A DNA stretch of 64,000 bases from Bugula neritina (lineage: Eukaryota > Bryozoa > Gymnolaemata > Cheilostomatida > Bugulidae), in the NCBI GenBank assembly GCA_964035545.1, contig OZ037769.1, forward strand, positions 17,427,633 to 17,491,632. The letters are read 5' to 3'. The notes below the pieces were generated by a model. It was not told the origin of the DNA and ran no database searches. It worked only from the letters and a program-made list of their open reading frames with translations. The position numbers were made by a program, and so were the translations under genes. Numbering within the stretch: position 1 is the first letter of the stretch; every line of letters begins with the position of its first letter. Positions 11,249-23,887 of this stretch are shown here, one piece after another.

Positions 11249-13133
11249 CCTCTCGCATGCAGTGTGTTGGAACTGAGGCTAGAAAGTTGGAATAACTGCT
11301 ATATTGTTCTGAAGAAAGAGAGTAAAAATGGTTTTGCATAATTATTTATGAAATGATAACAAGAAATTAAAACATAGGATTGTTTCATCCACATAATAAG
11401 TGTAGTAATATAAGCTGTAAGTGTAGTAATATAAACTGTAAGTATAGTAATATAAGCTGTAAGTGTATTAATATAAGCTGTAAGTGTAGTAATATAAGCT
11501 GTAAGTGTAGTAATATAAGCTGTAAGTATAGTAATATAAGCTGTAAGTGTAGTAACATAAGCTGTAAGTGTAGTAATATAAGCTGTAAGTGTAGTAATAT
11601 AAACTGTAAGTGTAGTAATATAAGCTGTAAGTGTAGTAATATAAGCTGTAAGTATAGTAATATAAGCTGTAAGTGTAGTAATATAAGCTGTAAGTGTAGT
11701 AATATAAGCTGTAAGTGTAGTAATATAAGCTGTAAGTGTAGTAATATAAACTGTAAGTATAGTAATATAAGCTGTAAGTGTATTAATATAAGCTGTAAGT
11801 GTAGTAATATAAGCTGTAAGTGTAGTAATATAAGCTGTAAGTATAGTAATATAAGCTGTAAGTGTAGTAATATAGGCTGTAAGTGTAGTAATATAAGCTG
11901 TAAGTGTAGTAATATAAGCTGTAAGTGTAGTAATATAAGCTGTAAGTGTAGTAATATAAGCTGCAAGTCTCATAATATACTTTTCCTATGTTACTGAAGT
12001 AAGTAAACACGCTGACTTACTTTACAGGGTGCGTAAGTTACTCCAACTGTGCGCAGGTTACCTGTACATATAGTATAAGACTACACCTTTACCTGTAGCA
12101 GCGGAGTGACTTAGCAAATTTTTGTGTCGCACATTACAATAGCCGCAGCATAAAAGACCATTATGGATTGGCAGATATCAATGGGAATTCATTTGTTGAA
12201 AATCAATGACAGAGAAGCTGTGAATAGTGAGAGCTTTTGTTGTTGTCTTCTATATATTATATTATATAATTATCTACATAGAAAGAGAGTCTATATATAG
12301 TAGGCTACCAGTTGTTATATATAGAGTACCAGTTGTTTATGATACCAACCTACTATTGTAGGAGTATTTGAGTAGAAAGATATTGTGTTTATATTATATA
12401 TTTCAAAGTTATAGTTGATTTGAGTTCTCATGCCCTGGAAATGGCATAGTTTTGAGACATGTTATAAATTATTAATACTTCTTAGACTATTGTAAACACA
12501 AACATTAACTTAGGTATCAAATGTTGAAGTGTAGCTACTAATGCGCTAGTGGGTGTGTAGTATATGACTGGAGCAATGAATTGGGTTTAACGTATTGTAC
12601 TGCAGTCATCGCATATGTTGTATCAGTATAGGCCTCTTTAAATACTTCTATCGTAAATAAATATTTTTTATATAGCAGACAAATAAAGATACTTTTTTGT
12701 AATTCTTTATTAATAATAATAAATTAACTTTTGAATAAAACAAAACCAGTTGGGAAGTGGATAAGCAAGAAAGAATAAAAACAATAAATACAGAACATAA
12801 AGTAATAGCAAACAGTTCCGGGATTCAATGAATTTTGCCATGTTTGCCCATCATTAGTGAAAAAATAGCTAGTAATAATAATTATATTGCACAGGCTCAT
12901 AGTTTAGTTAGTGGCATATGACATTTTAGCAATATGATTAATCAAAAATTCTATATTCAAATATTATTTTTTCAAAATATATTTTGAGTTGAGTTGCAAA
13001 CCCTGAATAGCACTTGACGATTGCTTCAGCAACGCACAAACTGCAGAGATTTCTGGAACTTGAGAGATGACTGGATGTAAATATAAGAAAATAGAGAGAC
13101 TTAGTATATTGCAATGTATAGATGTTTGTTAGA
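11249..13133. other. Spacer between the two DOMON genes
   Basis: Holds the upstream region of paralogue 1 and the 3' side of paralogue 2. Apart from the 21-bp array at 11396-11972 it is AT-rich single-copy DNA. I see no ORF with recognisable motifs and no clear promoter. Confidence 0.5.
11396..11972. repeat. 21-bp minisatellite
   Basis: About 27 copies of a 21-bp unit (AAGTGTAGTAATATAAGCTG plus T) with a few recurring variants (AAGTATAG, ATAAACTG). Because 21 is a multiple of three, several frames are open on both strands; I do not regard them as genes. Confidence 0.95.
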
Positions 13134-16100
13134 CTAGAAAAGGAGTAAGATGAGACTAACAGCTGTAACCAAACTCGTACTGATATGCACAGATATGGCA
13201 GACGAGTTTTCTGGAACAAAACAGAGTTTTTGTGGTGAAATGACGGGCGTGTTGCCGTGTCTGGCGAAGGAACCTTGGCTGTAACCACTTCCTGTGGCGA
13301 TGATCAAGTGACGGCATTGGTCTACAGAAATATCATCTCCAGGCGTCTCATTGGCTGCTTCTACTGGTATTGTTATGACTGCTTTGACCACGCCCCCCGA
13401 CCATGAACTCACGATGTCCTCGTTGTTGGACGCATCGGCTGCTGGTGGGTCATATGATACGGCATATCTGAAATAAGGGAGATGGAAGTGAGTGACTAGT
13501 TATAGTGACTTATAGTAGCAGTTACTGATAATAGTTATTAAAAGGCAATGAGAGTTACTGTAACTGACCTATCAGAAGTTATTACTGTTCCGTCGTTCTC
13601 TATTCCGACATGTTTCACATCTGTATCCTCCATCTTTTTGTTATCAGAGATCCCCAGAGCTATCCAGTCTCCCTTATCAAGTTTACCATATAAGGTAAAG
13701 ATGACTGATTTGGAAACTGCATCATATTTCCACTCAACATATGTGTCATCATCTCGCCTGAACACATTTTCAGGCTGTCCACTCATATCTTCAAAGGGAT
13801 TAACGTTATAGCCATACATGTATATTGATTATTAAACAGTATACTTCATACAATTTGACATAGATTCATTATATATTGATACATATTATAAAACACATTA
13901 CTCTTAATGCTAATTTGCTTGAAGTTGTTCTCAAATAATATAAAATAACTAAGTTGAGCTTACAGAAATGGAGTCACTTAAAAGGCTTATGAGCAATTCA
14001 TACCATCTAAGAAGTTGATACTGGCAGATCCCCTTTGACCTCTATGTCCGTGATACATAAGGACATCCTTTCTATAGAAGAAGATGTCACTGACTGTACA
14101 GAGTTCCAGACCTGTCTGAGGATTGTGGTTGTAGTTGAGATGTTCCTGGCCATGTGCCCAGATGACGGTCATCACGGAGTCGGTGATGGAGTGGTCAAAT
14201 GTCTCGGTAGCTGGAGAGACAAGTTGTTATACTGTATTACAGAGAGACTTTTATGTAATCACTGATCAGTTGTATAACAAGGCTACCAACTGGCAGAGGT
14301 GTGAGTAACTTGCTAATGGAAGCAATAATCCTAACCTTTCTCAGGTCTTCTAGTAACACACTGTGTTTCAGGTCAGCTTCTATGAGGAACTCTCATGTCA
14401 ATGCACAGTATAATATACAGTATTACACATATCATAAGCTGTTATTCTATACCAACATCTCTGAAATATTTACCTTCCAGTTTTCTCCTAAAGAGAATTG
14501 TAGTCTCTCCGTTTACTTCTTCTCCTATGGCAGCAGTTAGACTGTTCTCTGCACCATAATATGTGTCAGCTTTTGGGGTACTTCTGTCTCGAGAGAAGGC
14601 ATCATAAATACGAGACCTTTGACCTCTGGCAGCCATAATCACCATGTCAGTGCAATCCATTGGGTCTGAAGAAATTGAAGTTATTTTGAGCTATCTGTTT
14701 GCAATACCAGCTAATACAGAAGTTTGAATCCCGATTAAAACAGCATCAGCAGAATTTTTGACTGCATATGACAAATCGTATTTCAAGCTGATGCATTAAA
14801 ATATGGTAGTGAATCTCAATGAGTAAGTACAGAGAACCTCCTTTCTACTATTTGAAAGTCTGTATAAGCTGTTGTAATCTTGGGGCCCTTTCAATAAGTT
14901 CATATTAATAAGTGTACAGAAGTTAAAGTATTCTTACGCCCAGCAGTGTTGCTTTCTCCTTCTGGCTCTGGCTCACTCTCGCCATGGCCTTCTGGCTCCC
15001 CCTCGCTGTGTCCTTCTGGTGTTGTTTCTGGTTCCGCTGTGCTATGACCTTCTGCTGTTGTTTCTGGTTCTGTGGTACCATGACCTTCTGGTGTAGCTTC
15101 TGCTTCTGGAACAGCTTTTCCACCGGATCCTGGACTGCATTGATAAGTTGCTAATGAACTGTCTAATCCTTGAGCTGCAATAAAAAAACGTAATATGAAT
15201 TTATTGCTATGACCATAATAATATGCATATGTAGAGCTTAGATTGTATCTGAGATAAGCTGGAGACTTTACTTTTCTACTTACAGATGAGGTACTCTTTG
15301 TTGCTGAGTATTTCAACAACACCTGAAGTGTTTGAAGAAGGCGGTAAAACAGTGCCCTCTGATGTTGGTTCTGACGCTGTGGACTCGGGGGTTGATTCTG
15401 CTTTTGGTGTTGTTTCTGATGTTGGCTTTGGCTCAGACTCAGCAGTACTCTCAGCTTCTGGAGTAGATTCAGACTCTGGTTTAGATTCAGACTCCGGCTT
15501 TGGGTCTGTCCCGATGGTGCGACAGTTTAACGGGCTGGTTGGTTTCCACCCCAAACCAATCCATGTGGTTGTTTTTGCCTTAACTACCATCTCTACTTCA
15601 CTCGCTATAACTTTGGTGTACAAGTCAAAGTTTTCTGACATAGTGTGCTTCCTGTGGTCACTTAGGTCAAGGTCTCCCAGAGTCTGAACAGTTGATACCT
15701 ACGGTCATATTGGTGCACACAATTACTTCCTTTTGTAGGTCAAAGTGCCAGCAGAATAGAGATTATCTTTAGGCTATCTCACATTACTATTTGCAAAATA
15801 ATTGCTGGTAGTTGTTTACAGATTACAGACTAGTTAGTGATTTAAAAAGAATATCTCACCAAGCTGCACTTTTCACCGAAGTAACCTGCAGCACAGTAAC
15901 ACTGTTTTCTTGGACTAGACACGGCGTGTGTATCAAAACATTCTCCTCCATTCAAACAGTCTGAGTCTACTTCACAGTCATCTACAACAGAACAACAGAG
16001 AACAATAAGTCATCACAAAAAGTTAGCATAAGTTCTTTCTTAAGTTATTTAGTTAGGTAAAAGCCTAGAGGAAAATGAGCATCTAATTGACATCAGAAAC

Positions 16101-19100
16101 AAACCCACCCCAATATTGACATCTGTCTCCGTAGTAGAACTTATCACACTGACATCTCCCATTCTGATAGGTTCCTTTGTTAGAGCAGAATTGAGAGGGG
16201 CTAGTAATGACCCTCACATCCGCACATGTCCAGAAGAGATAGTTTGGTCCCCACTCTAAGGCCTGGCGTACCAACCTGAGGGTGCAGTTCTCACACGTGA
16301 AGTTGGCTGGTATCAGGACGGTAGCAGACGTGGCTCTGTAACAGAAGAGTCATTATAAAGAATACCAAACTACTTGTACAGTCATCAGTGGAAGTGGCAT
16401 ATGATGTATATTGCTGAAGATACTACAAATTATCACATTGAAATGATGCGTGTGATCATATGACTTTGATAAGTTCTATATTTTCAGCTGGTACTGAAAG
16501 TTTGCTTCTATAGAACTCATATACAGAGTAAGTAGCTATGTGTTAGAACCTCATCTCATCTCTGCTGTAGACTGAACACCAGTATAATCAATAGAAACCG
16601 TAACTAAGCCACTACTAGAGAAAATGAACCTTTCTATTTTCAATAATGAGAATTATCTTCCCTTTAGTGTAATGGAGTAAAGTAGCAGCTTATTTGTATT
16701 AGCACCCAGTCACCTCATGACTACAGGCAGCGCTGACTTGCATAGTTCTAACAGAAAGAAATGAATTGCCTGTGCTGCATATTGCCTTCTGTGCTGCATA
16801 TTGCCTTCTCCCTTTGGCAAATTACGTGTGACCTGACTGACCACAAGACTGTGGGCAGCAGCTAGGGACCAAACCGAACAGACTCTGTGCTGCCTCACCG
16901 CTGCTGCCAACCATTGACTTGTCTCAACAGGAAATACGAACTGGGAACAGCATGAGGCACACAGCTGCTTGTCTCTACCATAGCTTCATTATACTCTCTG
17001 TTATATGGTAATTTATTCAGCGAGTCAAAACTGGATGAATTCCTCAAGGATTAAAGAGTTGAATGGCACGTTGCATTGTCTATTTTCTTAAAGATTACCA
17101 TAGCAAGACTCAGCTAGACTTAATGCTGAGCTACACACGCACACACACAGAACACACACAGCACACACACAGCGCACACAGCACACAGCACACAGCACAC
17201 AGCACACAGCACACACACGCACACAGCACACAGCACACAGAGCACACAGCACACAGCACACAGCACGCACACGCACACGCACACGCACACGCACACACAG
17301 CACACGCACATGCACACGCACACGCACACAGCACACAGCACACAGCACACAGCACACAGCACACAGAGCACACAGCACACAGCACACAGCACACAGCACA
17401 CAGCACACAGCACACAGCACACAGCACACAGCACACACACACACACACGCACGCACACACACGCACGCACGCACACACACACACACACACACACACAAAC
17501 TGCTGGGTCATAATCCTAACATTAGTGAATGAAAGCATCTTAATTGGTTATGACTTGCAAATTTTCCTCTTCACTTAATGTTGCAATAATGTTGCAATGT
17601 ATGCAATTTATGTTTAGTCTTAAATCTGATAATAAAAGATTAAAAGTAAGATATGAATATAAAATCTATTAGGCTATTTTCTCAGATGTAGATTATAATA
17701 TTTTGAGTTATAAACGTGCTAAAGTCTTATTATTGTAGCTTATGTGAAGATATTAACTTAACTGACAAAATAAAAGAGATTCCACCAACCAGATGAGTTT
17801 AAGCTGAAGTAATTAACAGAGAAGAAAAGTAAACAGAAAATAAGTTGAAGAGAATGTGAGGAAAAGCTTATTGACTGTGAAAATATAAATAGACAAGAAC
17901 AAACAGAATAGAAAAGAAATTATTGAGAAAATAATAGCAAAGTTTAGAATGTTGAGAAATAGATTAGTGAAATATAAAATAATACAGAATAAAAGTAAAA
18001 GTGGAACAAAAACATATAAGTGAAAGTAAAGCATTGACTTACGTCGTGTCATCAGCCCCTGAGAACTCAGTGGTGTTATCAGCTGGTAGTAGCTGCTTTA
18101 CTGGAGTATCAGTTTGGTCGAGAAGTTCTATTCTGTATCCACCCTGGAATATGTCAATAATTAGTATAATAACACAAATAAATAATATATTACGGTGTTT
18201 ACCATGCTAGATTTATATGAATTAAATTGAATAAGTAATTTATTATGGTGTTTACCATGCTAAATTTATATGAATTAAATTAAATATTATGATTTATTAC
18301 AACGTTAATATTTGGTTTTCAACTGGGTATATTGTGTAGAGTTCTATTAATCTGGTGTGGGACATACAACGTGTTGACTTCAACAAGCAAAGTAATTACT
18401 AAGCTAATGTATACTTTTAGAAGTTGTCTTCCCATGTTATTCTGAATAGTGCCACCACCAAAGTGAATGCTTACTATTGGAGTTAGCTGACCCCATGTGA
18501 CCTTGTGTGACCCCATGTGGCCTTAAAAATATGTGACATTAACCCCATGTGTTTTCTTATTATAAATTGTCACCTTGATGTCCACAATGACTCAGGATAA
18601 CTATCAAAAGATTCAGCCTATTTTGAACAGAGGACCAACTGAACTATATAATATGCCTACAGCCCATATGCTATGAGTTTAGAGTTTTCTCCATTATAGT
18701 GGAAAGTCGAAACAAATACTAGCCAACTTTGCTATTATAGGCAAGACGTTTCCACTTTGTATATAAATAGAAAATGTTGTTTTGCATCAGAAATACTTTT
18801 CAAACTTTTCAGGATGTGGAAATGTATTTTGACAAGATTCAATTTTCAGAAAGTGAATTTTTAGAAAACTGGCATACTTAAGAGAGCCAGAAATTTGACC
18901 TTCTAAAGCATTTTATTACAAAGTTGTGCCGAAGTTGAACAACAAATTAATAATGGGAAGTCATTGTCGTCGTGATGAATTGGTGAATACTGCAGGAGTG
19001 TAACACTGGAGCTAGTGTAACAGCCTCCTGTTTGCTATAGCATGCTACCTTATTCAATACCTCAAAATTATTGGAAAACTGACTGCAAAAGGAAGTGATT

Positions 19101-21863
19101 AATAAATAAAATACATTTTCAGTTGTCATTAGTTCTTATAAATAGCATTTAAATACCACAAAACAGGCTAAAGTAATTGTCATTGAGTTCTACAAACAAA
19201 TTTACACAGTATATCGATCCCACATTCATGTATATCTGCGTAGTTACTCTGTCTATTGCTAGATGTTAACAAACGTGAAGCCTAAAGTCACACAGCTGGA
19301 CAATGTCAACTATAGTTAGTTGGTACTTTATTCTCCTAATTCAGTAGAGGTTTGGGTGAATGATCTACTTCTCATTTAGTGTGGTTATTGGTACTTGCTA
19401 GGCCTGGGAAATTCCTACACAATGTACACTGTACAGTAAACTCTCTCTTTATTATCTTATAAAGTGAGAAACTTGTAATCAATGCGAACATAACAGCAGA
19501 ATAAAATAGACTGTGTCAAACATAGACTGTGTTACTGCCATAGCAACAGCTGGTTGTCATATAAACTTGTCACTTGTGCCAAGTGAAGCATAAATTACTT
19601 TCAAAACTTCCATCAATTTAGGCGGAGAAATCAAAGCAACGATGCAGGAGCTGCTGGAAGGTCTTTGAGAATATTTACTTTGATTTGTTTTAAGAGAAGA
19701 AAACTTCTTTCATCTTCTCAAACCCTTTGAATTGTTTCTCAATATGATTGTGTATCTGGTGTAGCTTACATGTTAATTACAAGTTATATCAAAGTTATGG
19801 CTATATGATAATTATTCTTGATAAGTTAAAGCAAGTGAGACAGACAGACTTAGTAGATGCTATAATAGCACACACAGAGAGCAGCTAGGGTAATGTAGTG
19901 CTAAGTATTATAATCCTTAATACAAGTAGAATACTTAGCATTCATTTGTTGATTATACAATATAGTCTTGACCTACTCTACAGAATCTCAAGGACACTTC
20001 TACTGTTCAGTATATACACCGGCAGCGTAGCCTCAGTATTCACAACTCAACACTGTAAGGGTGGCAGGGAATACCAGCCTTACTTTCTGCTAGGATAGCC
20101 CAAGTAACAAGTTACAATAGTAGAAGTATTACAGGTGTATATATTCTACTTGCTGCGTGAGGGTAGCCTGAGTACCATACTGCTAGCAGCTCACAAATAA
20201 CGGGTGGATATAGGAAGCACCCTACTTACTCTGTGAGGATAACCCAGGTGCCAGGTTACAGTCAAGTTGTATCCAGCCCTCAGCTCTGATAAAACCTCAG
20301 CTGAAAAAAAAACAAAATATTTGTTGATGAATTTTGAGGAAATTGTGTTCCACACAGCTCTAAAAATAAATAAATATTCCTTTGAAGGTGAAAACACCTC
20401 GGAAAGATTTTACCAGCTTGAAATAGAATATTTGACCTTTAACCTATGAATTTCTCCCCAGTGTGCTAATTTCTTGTTTTTGGAAATGAACAAAATACTA
20501 TAAATGATATTATAATGAGTTATTATTAAAATATTGTCAGTAGAGATTAACAATTGAATAGCATATCTGAAAATACTCTCAGTGTTGATATGGAATGTAG
20601 AACTAAGTTAATCCCCTCGGATCAGCTAAGTAAGTACATAGGATGAGCTAGCTAAGTAAGTACATAGGATGAGCTAGCTAAGTAAGTACATAGGATGAGC
20701 TAGCTAAGTAAGTGTGTACGTCATTACAATCAGTGAGTATATAAGTAAGGTGTTATTGTGGTTCTATGTAGTTCAGTAGTCTACCTCTAGGAGGTGATAT
20801 CTTGTAGCAATTACTGGCTCTCTCCTGACCTAACCACCTTATTAGTGATGCAATACACCACCACCCAGACCACGCCCTCTCTTCCCAGACCACACCCCTT
20901 TTCCAGACCGTGCCCTCTTTACTTTCAAGCAACATACATGCATATAAACCATTGGGATATGTTTTCTTTAGCTTCAGAGAGCAAAGTTGTTGGATGTTTC
21001 CTTATCAAAGAATATTTAATTATTGCATCTATAAGTGGATTACCAAATAAAACACCAAAGTGTTATAAAACTGTGAGAGAAATTTTGCTCATATATTAAA
21101 CTGTTTGGTAGAATGAGTGGAATGAATTCCAACAGCTTTAGAATTGAATGCAGTTTATGAGTGTAAGCATAATAACAGTTGATGGGTAGTAGCTGCAGTA
21201 TGCAAGGGTCTATTATAGTTTGTCAGTATTACAGGTGCAGGTATATTATTATGGTAATTTGAGGGACTTTGCATGTATAATATAGAGATGAGTCATTAAC
21301 CAGGCATAATCTAAGTGGTAATATAATGTAGTATAACACCATGTATCGTAGTAGTGTGTAGTATAACAATATATACTGTAGTAGTGTGTAGTATACTGTA
21401 GTAGTGTGTAGTATAACACTATATACTGTAGTAGTATGTAGTATAACACTATATACTGTAGTAGTGTGTAGTATACTGTAGTAGTGTGTAGTATACTGTA
21501 GTAGTGTGTAGTATAACACTATATACTGTAGTAGTGTGTAGTATAACACTATACACTGTAGTATAGTGTGTATAATGTATTAGGGGATTAAGACACGTGG
21601 AAGTGGAACTACCACAATATTTTATTCTGACACTAGCAACAACAATCAACTAAACTCTTTTAAACTAGATAATAATACCATCACACAAGTGATGTCATGA
21701 ACTTACCCTTAGGTTGACCTCCACAGGGTCCCGGGGTTCGCACGTTATCCAGGAAGTCGTAGTCGACTCTCCTCGCAATAGGGTAGGTCAAGGCCACGTG
21801 CGAATAGGAAGTGCCGATCTGCAGAGACGCAATGAGTAGAGTCACAAACATCTGGTCCTTCAT
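13134..21863 (-). CDS. LPMO-like/EGF/double-DOMON surface protein, paralogue 2 (11 exons)
   Basis: Exons in transcript order: 21863-21707, 20300-20230, 18143-18043, 16335-16109, 15981-15860, 15683-15284, 15174-14938, 14665-14474, 14210-14004, 13788-13569, 13467-13134. They join in phase into 755 residues. The order matches paralogue 1: signal peptide (1-21), mature N-terminal His22 (HVALTYPIARR), PGPCGG, PHRGGY, FWTCADVRV, two EGF modules, a DOMON split by a Pro/Glu-rich linker, a second DOMON with SDNKKMEDTDV and ARHGNTP, and a tail (SAISVHISTSLVTAVSLILL) typical of a GPI signal. Paralogue 1 has an extra intron (8067-8407) at the position inside exon 15683-15284. Exons 2, 4, 5, 8 and 9 nearly match paralogue 1 in DNA; the DOMON 2 exons are only about 40% identical in protein. 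An upstream Met could extend the start; I chose the one just before the hydrophobic run. Confidence 0.8.
17136..17500. repeat. (CA)n / CACAGCA microsatellite
   Basis: CA dinucleotides mixed with ACACAGC units, within the intron of paralogue 2 between 16336 and 18042. Long open frames on both strands are by-products of the repeat. Confidence 0.95.
20618..20715. repeat. Short 26-bp tandem repeat
   Basis: About four copies of a unit containing AGCTAGCTAAGTAAGTACAT, in the first intron of paralogue 2. Confidence 0.8.
21310..21580. repeat. GTAGTGTGTAGTATA repeat
   Basis: Irregular tandem units of ACTGTAGTAGTGTGTAGTAT with optional AACACTATAT inserts, in the first intron of paralogue 2, about 130 bp after its donor in transcript order. 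Confidence 0.85.
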
Positions 21864-22059
21864 ATTGCAGACAGGAAGTGCTGCTATAGTTACGAAGAAA
21901 CACAAAAGTCAAGCACTGTTTGCTATCAAATTGGAAACTTCTAACAGAGCTTTGGATAAGTGTTTTTTGAGAATAAAGAAATATGCCTTCAGAGTGAGTC
22001 ACCACTAATGTGAAGGGTGAAGGTCAAACAAACAGCTAGGGAATTATTAGATATAGTCT

Positions 22060-22330
22060 GTTGTATTATAATATAATATAACACGCTGTCACATAATATA
22101 ATATAATATAACATAATGTCATATAATATAATATAACACTGTCATATAATATAATATAATATAACATAATGACACATAATATAATATCCTATAATGTCCT
22201 ATGATGTAGCATAGTATAATATATTATAATGTGACATGATGAAATATATAATATAATATATTACAATATAATGTAATATGATATATAATTCTATATAAAG
22301 TATTAGATAATATACTATACATAGTATAAC
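22060..22330. repeat. ATAATATA-rich low-complexity tract
   Basis: Degenerate (ATAAT)n and ATGTCATATAATATA units upstream of paralogue 2. No coding signal. Confidence 0.8.
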
Positions 22331-22564
22331 ATAGCATAGCACAATCTAAGCATCATCTGTAAAGTATAACAGAACCGTCAGAGTAAAAACCTATATTTTC
22401 AAGAAGTTCATAAAAAATAGACCAACTAAAAACTTAGAAAAAACAGTGATTTTTATAGGAATAGTGTCTTACATTTCCCCGAGTTCTATCCGATAGAGCA
22501 GAGTCTACTTGTACCTGTAAGAGCAGACTCTGTGCTGGTAGAGAAATGAAGACATGTGGTACCC

Positions 22565-22662
22565 CTTTGCTATATAAAGGCTACAATTCCACCAATCATA
22601 CATGCTCTGAAAAATTCCACCAATCAGATACTTGCTCTGAAATATTCCACCAATCAGATACA
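22565..22662 (-). promoter_or_regulatory. Possible promoter of DOMON paralogue 2: three CCAAT boxes and a TATA box
   Basis: Three copies of CCACCAATCA are spaced about 30 bp apart (near 22589, 22617 and 22648). Read on the minus strand they are ATTGG boxes upstream of TATATA (22571-22576), the usual order for transcription toward the gene start at 21863. A start site near 22545 would leave about 680 bp of 5' UTR and/or intron. Inferred from motifs only. Confidence 0.35.
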
Positions 22663-22669
22663 TGCTCTG

Positions 22670-23734
22670 AAATGTATTATACTGTCTTCAGCTAAACATC
22701 AGCTCTGAGTCACGTGACTTGTAATCCTATGAGTTAATGTAGTTGTTATTCTGTAACCTAGCAACCAAACTGCAGTCTAGAAGACTTTTACTGTGACTAA
22801 CAGGAAAAGGAGTGGATACAGGTATACATCGTAAGGTATCAAGTATTGTTACTCTACAACCCCCTTTCCACCTAATTAGGAAAGAATAGTCACTTGTACT
22901 GCATATCTTCTTGGTGTAAGGGACTTTTCATATTTGAAAGCAGCTTGGAATTCTGTATTCAGGAGTCAGACAACTCTAAATAATCAATCGGAAGAATAAA
23001 GTTTAAAGTTCCACAAGATAAAATTTAGACAAAGAAAAAGCTTCAATTGATCCTATTAATATAAACAACATTGTATAAATCTGCAGCTAAGCTGCATGAA
23101 GAAAGTGCATAACTCCCAATAGTCTGCAAGCAAAGAGCAGATAACTCTCTCATATCTTAAAATATGTTGAGCTCGGTTCAGTTTAGAGTTTATAGTTAGC
23201 AGCCTCAGGGTTCAGAGAGTGGGTTATTTTAGTTAGCAGAAATATGTACACGATCCCACAACTCGGCTGAGCATGGATTTTATTCCAATCAAATGACAAA
23301 GCACACTCATGTCTATCTAACGTCTGAGTCAACACTTGGGAGTTCAAGGGCTGTAAAACATGGAGAAAGGAAGTCAGGTGACTTCACTTGGACCAATCAG
23401 AAGCTCCAGCAGATAAGAGTTATTTTTATTTATTTTATTTGTTCAAGATTAGATAATGCACGGCTTAGCACAGGCATGTCTCCATTAACAACCTTTCCAA
23501 GATTTTGATAATTCAAGTACCGTTATCGGCTATCTAGTCTCTGTAAATTCTTAATTTTGCTTACATCACAGCCTGTGATACGCTCTGACAACAAATCTTA
23601 TTGTGTTTAGTTCTTAGTTTAAGCCTAGCTCCTCTGAATATAGATAAATGTATGAGAGTTACTTGAGCTTTGTTTCCTCTAAGTTCTGCAGTCAGTGAAC
23701 AGGAAGTGTGGGATTGTTTAGTTGATCATAAGAC
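22670..23734. other. Shared upstream region of two divergent genes
   Basis: The start of DOMON paralogue 2 (minus) and that of the receptor kinase (plus) are about 1.9 kb apart and point away from each other. One more CCAATCA (near 23393) lies about 340 bp before the kinase ATG. No coding exon or repeat seen. Confidence 0.4.
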
Positions 23735-23844
23735 ATGGCATTTCTGCGGTATGTAGCACTTAGATGATTGTTTACTAACTGAAATTTTAATATTTAAAGT
23801 CAATACACACACACACACACACACACACGCACGCACGCACGCAG

Positions 23845-23887
<43 letters not shown>

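Noticed and set aside
17063-17578. ORFs rich in His/Thr or Cys/Val over the CA repeat
   Set aside because: Simple-sequence artefact inside an intron of DOMON paralogue 2.
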